Assembly: GCA_016939345.1 (NCBI GenBank)
Contig: JAFGHG010000138.1
Coordinates: 1 to 10,172, forward strand
Direction: 5' to 3'
DNA: 10,172 nt
Source of the DNA: Candidatus Omnitrophota bacterium
GTDB taxonomy: Bacteria; Omnitrophota; Gorgyraeia; Duberdicusellales; 4484-171
Part shown: positions 5,411 to 10,172 of the stretch, piece by piece
Layout of the letters: each line of letters opens with the position of its first letter
How positions within the stretch are numbered: position 1 is the stretch's first letter
The notes under the pieces: generated by a model
Databases searched by the model: none
What the model was told of the DNA's origin: nothing
What the model saw: the letters and a program-made list of their open reading frames with translations, nothing else
Made by a program: the position numbers and the translations under genes

Positions 5411-6451
5411 ATGAGGGGATTTTTAATAAGCCTGCTGGTTTTTGTTATAACAGCCATATTTACTTTTATAATTAAGACTGTTGCTCCGGTATTTGGAATT
5501 GTCGATAAGCCCAGTGAAAGAAAGGTCCATAAAAAACCAATACCTTTGCTGGGCGGGCTGGCTATTTATATAGGCTTCATGTTTGGGCTTCTTTTTTATC
5601 CCCAGACCTATAAGAGCTTTTTTCCTTTGTTATTAGGAGGGACAATAATACTTATTTTAGGCATTATTGATGATGCTAAAGGTTTAAGCGCAAGAATACG
5701 TTTTGTTGTCCAGGTCATAGCCGCCCTAGTCCTTATCACTGGGGGCATCCGCATAAGTTTTCTCACGCCAGGCTTATTAGGTTTTATCGGAGAAGTATTG
5801 ATAACTTTACTTTGGGTCGTGGGCCTTACCAATGCTTTTAATTATCTAGACGGCTTAAACGGCCTGGCAGCAGGTTCAGCTATAATAAATGCCTTTTTCT
5901 TTTCTGTGGTGCTTTATATAACCGGACAAGACAGCCTGGCAGTGCTTTCTTATTTTTTATTGATGGGATCTTTTGGTTTTCTGCCTTTTAACTTTAAAAA
6001 AGCGCAAATATTTTTAGGTGATACTGGTAGCACTTTTTTAGGCTTTATGCTGGCCGGTATCGCCATTGCCGGAGACTGGGCCGGCGACCATATTGTAAAA
6101 ATCGCTATTCCTATAATAATCCTGGGGGTGCCTATTTTCGATATGACTTTTACCACAGTAATGCGTATAAAGGAAGGCAAAGTTAAGAGCTTGATCGAAT
6201 GGCTTAGGTATGCCGGAAAAGATCATTTCCATCATTATTTAGTTTATTTAGGGCTGAAGCCCATTGCAGCAGTTGTTTTTATCTGGACTATTACTTTTTT
6301 TCTGGGCCTTACCGGAGTGATGCTGGGAAATGATAAAGCCTGGGAGGGGATATTAACTGTTTTTCAGGCATCTATATTTTTTGCCATTATAGCAGTTTTA
6401 ATCGTTATCGGCAGAAGCCGCAGCAGCGGCTGGGATAAGAGCGATCAGTAA
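5411..6451 (+). CDS. WecA/TagO/MraY-type polyprenyl-phosphate N-acetylhexosamine-1-phosphate transferase
   Basis: A 346-residue integral membrane enzyme with about ten predicted transmembrane helices, the normal length for the family. It shows the family's cytoplasmic motifs in order: DKPSERKVHKKPIPLLGG (32-49), the aspartate pair D87-D88 in GIIDDAKGL, NAFNYLDGLNGLAAG (141-155), FLGDTGS (201-207), and the histidine motif HFHH (272-275). Such enzymes transfer a sugar-1-phosphate from a UDP-sugar to undecaprenyl phosphate on the inner face of the membrane, the first committed step of O-antigen, teichoic acid or related glycans. The motifs favour the WecA/TagO branch over peptidoglycan MraY, and the glycan locus supports that; the sugar (often GlcNAc) is inferred. 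It is the likely initiating enzyme for the neighbouring GT4 and GT2 enzymes. The ATG follows a GGTTA-type repeat leader. Confidence 0.9.
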   Translation: MRGFLISLLVFVITAIFTFIIKTVAPVFGIVDKPSERKVHKKPIPLLGGLAIYIGFMFGLLFYPQTYKSFFPLLLGGTIILILGIIDDAKGLSARIRFVVQVIAALVLITGGIRISFLTPGLLGFIGEVLITLLWVVGLTNAFNYLDGLNGLAAGSAIINAFFFSVVLYITGQDSLAVLSYFLLMGSFGFLPFNFKKAQIFLGDTGSTFLGFMLAGIAIAGDWAGDHIVKIAIPIIILGVPIFDMTFTTVMRIKEGKVKSLIEWLRYAGKDHFHHYLVYLGLKPIAAVVFIWTITFFLGLTGVMLGNDKAWEGILTVFQASIFFAIIAVLIVIGRSRSSGWDKSDQ

Positions 6452-6468
6452 TTTAACTCTTCAGCTTT

Positions 6469-6474
6469 TATAAT
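6469..6474 (+). promoter_or_regulatory. Possible -10 element upstream of the membrane protein gene
   Basis: An exact TATAAT lies in the 60-base gap after the WecA-like gene, 37 bases before the next ATG. No acceptable -35 hexamer is seen at 16-18 bases upstream (CAGTAA at 17). This gap has no GGTTA array, unlike the four array-bearing junctions upstream. Confidence 0.25.
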
Positions 6475-6511
6475 CTAGAGCAACTTTTCACTGCCAATAT
6501 TTTTAATTTGC

Positions 6512-7720
6512 ATGAGCAAAATAACCAGGATAATCATAATATTTGCGATAACCCTTGCTTTATTCGCGCTGGCAACAGAACTCCTGCACTATTATTTTGG
6601 TCCTGAGCTTCTTGGCTTTCAAGTTATTGAATTCAAAACTAATCTTAAAATAATTCAAAAAACAGGATTGATCAAGTTTGTTTTAGATCTTGTCAGAAGT
6701 GAAGTTGACTACCCTCTTAGCCCTTTTCTCACCTTTTATGGTATCCTGTCTATTATCTTTTTGCTTTCATTGATAAGTTTGCGTTTTTTTATAAAAGACA
6801 CCTCTACTAAAAAAATCTTTAGTACATACTTGGTGATGAGCACCTTATTGTTTTTTTTACGGCTTTCACAGGCTTTGCCCAGCTCTCATGTGCCTGTTAA
6901 TGTATTTAATGGTACGGCAGAAACCCCTTATTTATATCGTGTGCTGGTGCCTTTCTTGTCCTATTTGCTGAAAACTATAATTCCTAGTCTGACTTGGCGC
7001 AATTCAGCAGGCATATGGAATTATATATTTGCTTTATCGCTTTTTCCTTTATTTCATATCTATTTAAGGAAATGGTTTGATCAAAAAATTGCTTTTTTGA
7101 TAAATATAATTTTTTGCTGTTTACTGCCATTGTCTTTTGATTACGACTACCCCGAAGATTTTTTAGAGTTATCATTATTTATAATTGGCTACATGTTAAT
7201 CCGAGATAAAAAAGATATTTTTCTTGGTCCCCTGATATTTTTTGCAACATTTAGCAGGGAAACAGCAGTATTTTTAGCCATAGCCTATTTTATATCAAGG
7301 ATAAATAAAAAAGATTTGCTTAAAACAATCACAAAAAGTTCTGCTTTTTTTATTTGCTGGTTAATTCCCTTTGCTGGAATTAGGCTGATAAGAGGCCCGA
7401 CGCTTAGGCCGGATTTTTTTATGGGGGTCAGAAATTTAGAGTATATAATTTTTGATTTTTTCTCAGTAAATTCTAACTTTTTTAGCTCACTGTTCTTTTT
7501 AGGAGTTTTTTTCTCTATCTATCTTATGTTTGATAAAAAAGATGAAGATAATTTCTTGAAAAGAAATACAATAACTATTACTGTCGCCTTTTTAGCAGCA
7601 TTTTGGTTTGCCAATATTAATGAACCAAGAATTTTTTATCCAATTTTGCCTATCCTTGTCCCTCTTGCCTTTTATCCTTTATTAGCCGGCCATGATACAA
7701 AAACGGGTATATTGCAATAA
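6512..7720 (+). CDS. Polytopic membrane protein, GT-C or polymerase-like, function unknown
   Basis: A 402-residue very hydrophobic protein with about eleven or twelve possible membrane segments: an N-terminal one (roughly 5-25), a group around 70-115, and a nearly continuous series to the end. Visible segments include PYLYRVLVPFLSYLL, DYDYPEDFLELSLF in a loop, FATFSRETAVFLAIAYF and NINEPRIFYPILPILVPL. The YRVLVP, SRET and NEPR segments resemble those of uncharacterised bacterial membrane proteins of glycan loci with a GT-C-like layout, but I see no decisive DE, DxD or Wzy motif near the first loop. It may be a lipid-linked sugar transferase or polymerase. The ATG follows TTAATTTGC without a Shine-Dalgarno sequence. 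It ends 41 bases before the convergent GT2 gene and is the last gene of the plus-strand row. Confidence 0.7.
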   Translation: MSKITRIIIIFAITLALFALATELLHYYFGPELLGFQVIEFKTNLKIIQKTGLIKFVLDLVRSEVDYPLSPFLTFYGILSIIFLLSLISLRFFIKDTSTKKIFSTYLVMSTLLFFLRLSQALPSSHVPVNVFNGTAETPYLYRVLVPFLSYLLKTIIPSLTWRNSAGIWNYIFALSLFPLFHIYLRKWFDQKIAFLINIIFCCLLPLSFDYDYPEDFLELSLFIIGYMLIRDKKDIFLGPLIFFATFSRETAVFLAIAYFISRINKKDLLKTITKSSAFFICWLIPFAGIRLIRGPTLRPDFFMGVRNLEYIIFDFFSVNSNFFSSLFFLGVFFSIYLMFDKKDEDNFLKRNTITITVAFLAAFWFANINEPRIFYPILPILVPLAFYPLLAGHDTKTGILQ

Positions 7721-7761
7721 TGCCTTGGAATAAGAAGTTTTAAGTTAAATACTTTATCTAA

Positions 7762-8439
7762 TTATCTATAAAGCAGACTTTTGAGGAGCAGATAGGGCAT
7801 ATGAAGACAGCTTCGTAGAGTATTCATCTTCGATGAATTGGCTTTTCTGCATTTATACTGCACACCAACCTCCTGGATCCTTAATCTCTTTTTTTTAGCC
7901 AAGATAAGTAATTCGAAATCAGGCCAGCTGTATTCTCTTAATTCCAAGAAGGTTTTTTTCCTAAAGGCCTTGAAGCCGCAAAGGGTATCGGTCAGCCTTA
8001 CCCCTAATACCAGGGAAAGAATAACAGCAGTAAATTTGTTGGCAATCAAATGCGACCATTGCATGGCACCCCCTTCTCTAGGATAAACAAAGCGGGAACC
8101 GTTGATAAAATCACATCTATTGTTTATGAGGGGTAGCAAGACCTGAGCCAGATTGGAGGGGAGCGTTGTGTAATCAGCGTCTAAAACAGCAATGACTTCA
8201 CCTTTTGATAGAGATATTCCTTGCTTTAGGGCGTAACCTTTGCCTTTATTTGCAGAATAGCTTATTAATTTTAAATTATTACCTGCTAGAGGCGCAACTA
8301 TTTGTTTGGTTTTATCGGTTGAACCGTCATCGACAACGATTATTTCTCTTTCCCATGGCAGGTGAGGTATGTGGTTAATACAATCTTTTATATTCTTGTC
8401 TTCGTTATAACAGGGTATGATCAGTGAGACTTTAATCAT
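7762..8439 (-). CDS. DPM1-like family 2 glycosyltransferase
   Basis: A 225-residue GT-A enzyme. It begins VSLIIPCYNE, then VVDDGSTD (35-42) for nucleotide binding and LDADYTT with D87-A-D89 for the metal-bound nucleotide sugar. GSRF, TDTLCGFKAF, WPDFELL and EVGVQY follow, the typical order of dolichol/polyprenyl-phosphate mannose or glucose synthases. There is no C-terminal membrane domain, so it is a soluble or peripheral cytoplasmic enzyme. The likely reaction is transfer of a sugar from a GDP- or UDP-sugar to polyprenyl phosphate, giving the donor needed by GT-C enzymes. Its start overlaps the stop of the upstream GT39-like gene by four bases (ATGA on the minus strand), so the two are translationally coupled, which supports this donor-user pairing. 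It has no Shine-Dalgarno sequence of its own. The last bases converge on the plus-strand membrane gene without a clear terminator. Confidence 0.9.
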   Translation of the reverse strand: MIKVSLIIPCYNEDKNIKDCINHIPHLPWEREIIVVDDGSTDKTKQIVAPLAGNNLKLISYSANKGKGYALKQGISLSKGEVIAVLDADYTTLPSNLAQVLLPLINNRCDFINGSRFVYPREGGAMQWSHLIANKFTAVILSLVLGVRLTDTLCGFKAFRKKTFLELREYSWPDFELLILAKKKRLRIQEVGVQYKCRKANSSKMNTLRSCLHMPYLLLKSLLYR

Positions 8440-9986
8440 TTTAACTTATATACTACCATTATTTTTGCATTACCGACCTTTATGCTGTAGAAATCATCTT
8501 TAGCATAATAATCCTCTTTATTCCAGCGAAAATTTCCAATGAAATAATCTGCGAAAAAAGAAGAGGGAGCAAAGATAATTCTCATGCGCTCTTTATCCGG
8601 CAGGATAAAACCATTATCTTCACCGGCAATGTTTGCAGCATAAACCTGGATTTTTTCCCGGCCGTCATGGGCCAGTATATATTCCAAGGCCCGGCGGTAA
8701 GATAAGCCCCAGTAATCCAGTTCATAATTTTCTTTTATTTGTTTCATGTCACGACCTGCCAGGCGGTTAAAATAAAGATTTTGATAAGGGTGATATTTAA
8801 TCATAAACACCAGAGGAGAAGCTATGGTTGCTAAAATAATTATAAAAATTATCATTTTATAAAGAGATTCTGGAGAGATTTTTTTTATCATGAGAAAAAG
8901 TGAGTCAAGCCCGGTGAGTGCAATAATTATAAAAAAAGGGTATACAAAAAATAAGTGTCTCCAGCCGTCATAGATACTGATCTTAAAGATAATAACTCCA
9001 ATAATGGGAAGAAATAACCCTGTTAAGGGAAAAAATAAATATTTTTGCATCTTCTTATTTTTAAACAGGCTAAAAAGGCCTAAAACAAAAGCAATAATAT
9101 AGCTGATCGGTATGGTTATAGCCATCCAGACAAAAGGGTAATGCCAGGGAAGATCAGAGCCTTTGATATAATTACCTCTATATAAGGTTTCTAAGTTCCA
9201 GGAATTTGCAGATATTTTTTGGATAGCTTTTATGAGTGTTAAATGCGGCTTATACCAGATTAAAGGCCAGAAAAGATATACTAGTAGAAGCAAGGCAATA
9301 AAATAAAATACCAAAATTATAGCGTTTTTAGCCTTGTTTTCTTTTGCTTTTAAAGTTTCAATTAGTATATAGCTGATGGTCAGGATAGGTAAAATTATTC
9401 CGATTTGCCTGATATTAATAAGGATTGCGCAAGCCAGGGCGTGTAAGACGGCCAGGGGAATAGATTTTTTATCAATTAATTTATGTAGAGTATAAGCAGA
9501 AATAATGTAAAAAGATAAAAAAGGTATGTCGACGCTGTTGTAAAAGGAATGAGCAAAAATCCGAGGGGTCAATAGCAGCAACCCCACAGCCAGCAGGCAG
9601 TATTTATAGTCTTGAAAGTAAAGCCTAAGCAAAAGATAAAAAAAGACCAGCCCTAAAAAAAATGTTAAAAAAGTAAGAAGATGCCTGGCAAGAATTATCG
9701 AGCGAGGGCTTTTCAGCTTCAGGATGTCATTATGTATAAAGGAAAAGATTACTTCTATAAAGGGGCCGTGAACCCAGCCATGATTCTCTTGGTCTAAAAA
9801 AAGAGGTTTTATAATTTCCTTATCGGATAAAGTTGTGCTGACATAATTTAGCCAGCGGGAACCAAAACGCTGGTTCTGGATTTCATCCCAGTGGACTCCA
9901 TAGCCCTTAAAGACAGTAAAGCCTATTGCAAGAATGGTCAGGAAAAACAAGGTAACTATAATAGATTTAGTATATTTCTTTAACAT
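8436..9986 (-). CDS. GT39/ArnT-like membrane glycosyltransferase
   Basis: A 516-residue polytopic protein from the ATG at 9986. A TTG eight codons upstream (10010) is also open but lies inside the promoter spacer, so the ATG is preferred. The first helix (about 8-27) is followed by an outer loop with VHWDE, where D34-E35 matches the acidic pair of GT-C enzymes of the PMT/ArnT/RgtA type. About ten further helices lead to a soluble C-terminal part that begins YHPYQNLYFNRLAG and contains ELDYWGLSYRRALEYI, a signature I associate with bacterial GT39-like proteins. These enzymes transfer a sugar from a polyprenyl-phosphate donor to a lipid, glycan or protein on the outer face of the inner membrane. 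The overlapping downstream DPM1-like gene probably supplies the donor. The acceptor is unknown; it may be the glycan made by the convergent cluster. Confidence 0.82.
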   Translation of the reverse strand: MLKKYTKSIIVTLFFLTILAIGFTVFKGYGVHWDEIQNQRFGSRWLNYVSTTLSDKEIIKPLFLDQENHGWVHGPFIEVIFSFIHNDILKLKSPRSIILARHLLTFLTFFLGLVFFYLLLRLYFQDYKYCLLAVGLLLLTPRIFAHSFYNSVDIPFLSFYIISAYTLHKLIDKKSIPLAVLHALACAILINIRQIGIILPILTISYILIETLKAKENKAKNAIILVFYFIALLLLVYLFWPLIWYKPHLTLIKAIQKISANSWNLETLYRGNYIKGSDLPWHYPFVWMAITIPISYIIAFVLGLFSLFKNKKMQKYLFFPLTGLFLPIIGVIIFKISIYDGWRHLFFVYPFFIIIALTGLDSLFLMIKKISPESLYKMIIFIIILATIASPLVFMIKYHPYQNLYFNRLAGRDMKQIKENYELDYWGLSYRRALEYILAHDGREKIQVYAANIAGEDNGFILPDKERMRIIFAPSSFFADYFIGNFRWNKEDYYAKDDFYSIKVGNAKIMVVYKLK

Positions 9987-9995
9987 TATAAAGTT

Positions 9996-10024
9996 ATTAT
10001 AGAGGACCAAAAACTGTGAGTCAA
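9996..10024 (-). promoter_or_regulatory. Near-consensus sigma70-type promoter giving a nearly leaderless mRNA
   Basis: On the minus strand TTGACT (10024-10019) and TATAAT (10001-9996) are separated by exactly 17 bases, so 11 of 12 hexamer bases match consensus. The expected transcription start (about 9988-9990) lies only two to four bases before the ATG at 9986-9984. No Shine-Dalgarno sequence could fit, so the GT39-like gene should be translated from a leaderless message. The position also excludes the upstream TTG as start. Confidence 0.75.
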
Positions 10025-10066
10025 TCGCTTTATGGGTATCAGCAGATGAAAGTACTTTTCAAGCCT

Positions 10067-10089
10067 TAAAAAGAATGGTATTCTTTTTA
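10067..10089. other. A+T-rich perfect hairpin
   Basis: TAAAAAGAAT (10067-10076), loop GGT, then ATTCTTTTTA (10080-10089): ten perfect base pairs with a three-base loop. On the minus strand the 3' side is rich in T, so it may be a weak terminator of a gene to the right; the low G+C of the stem argues against an efficient one. A second weak G+C hairpin (10109-10130, GGG/CCC and GGC/GCC) lies beside it. No gene is seen in 10025-10172. Confidence 0.35.
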
Positions 10090-10172
10090 TATATAAATAA
10101 TTCTATACGGGCCGGCTTAAACCGCCTCCCTACATTATTCAGATGAGGTCTGCCAGTAAAAAAATACCTTTA

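Noticed and set aside
6416..6431. G+C-rich hairpin AGCCGC-AGCA-GCGGCT as terminator
   Set aside because: It is inside the last codons of the WecA-like gene and has no following T-run.
7752..7773. Bidirectional terminator between the convergent genes
   Set aside because: Only a six-pair A+T-rich stem (CTTTAT/ATAAAG) with a ten-base loop; too weak to call.
8436..10010. TTG at 10010 as start of the GT39-like gene
   Set aside because: It falls in the spacer of the near-consensus promoter; the ATG at 9986 gives a natural N-terminus directly before the first membrane helix.

Overview
The window (about 40% G+C by eye) looks like a cell-surface polysaccharide or glycolipid biosynthesis locus of an uncultured Gram-negative-type bacterium. 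The gene mix, the many Shine-Dalgarno-poor starts and the S23-type four-helix-bundle gene between repeat arrays recall Candidatus Omnitrophota/OP3-like genomes. That placement is an inference from gene style; the window has no rRNA or other marker.

Plus strand, 1-7720: a GT2-methyltransferase fusion whose 5' end lies outside the window (1-860); a radical SAM/SPASM-like protein (860-2014); a small four-helix-bundle (S23/23S-intervening-sequence family) protein (2068-2478); a GT4 glycosyltransferase (2508-3686); a WbqC-like protein (3818-4516); a PIG-L/LmbE deacetylase (4638-5252); a WecA/TagO/MraY-type polyprenyl-phosphate sugar-1-phosphate transferase (5411-6451); and a polytopic membrane protein (6512-7720). 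Together they fit a pathway in which a lipid-linked sugar is started by the WecA-like enzyme, extended and modified (deacetylation, WbqC step, methylation, radical chemistry) and handled at the membrane. Minus strand, 9986-7762: a GT39/ArnT-like membrane glycosyltransferase overlapping by 4 bp a DPM1-like GT2 that could make its polyprenyl-phosphate-sugar donor. This operon has a near-consensus promoter (TTGACT-N17-TATAAT) so close to the ATG that the mRNA should be almost leaderless.

The striking part is the set of gene junctions from 2015 to 5410. Three of them (2018-2530, 3681-3790, 4511-4620) hold arrays of 10-bp units: five (A/G)GTTANNAAN units on the left and five TAAC(C/T)-bearing units on the right, arranged as an imperfect palindrome. 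Two are 110-bp copies of each other with a spacer of about 10 bp. In the third the apex is replaced by the whole four-helix-bundle gene. The arrays supply the stop codons of the GT4 and WbqC genes, place an in-frame TAA after the radical SAM gene, and supply the start codon of the GT4 gene. A fourth junction (5262-5375) holds a G+C-richer palindrome with related GGTTA/TAACC cores, followed by two more units directly before the WecA-like gene. I read this as a family of hairpin-forming inserts, one of them carrying its own gene, analogous to the 23S rRNA intervening sequences that carry the same protein family but here placed between protein genes. Mobility and function are hypotheses.
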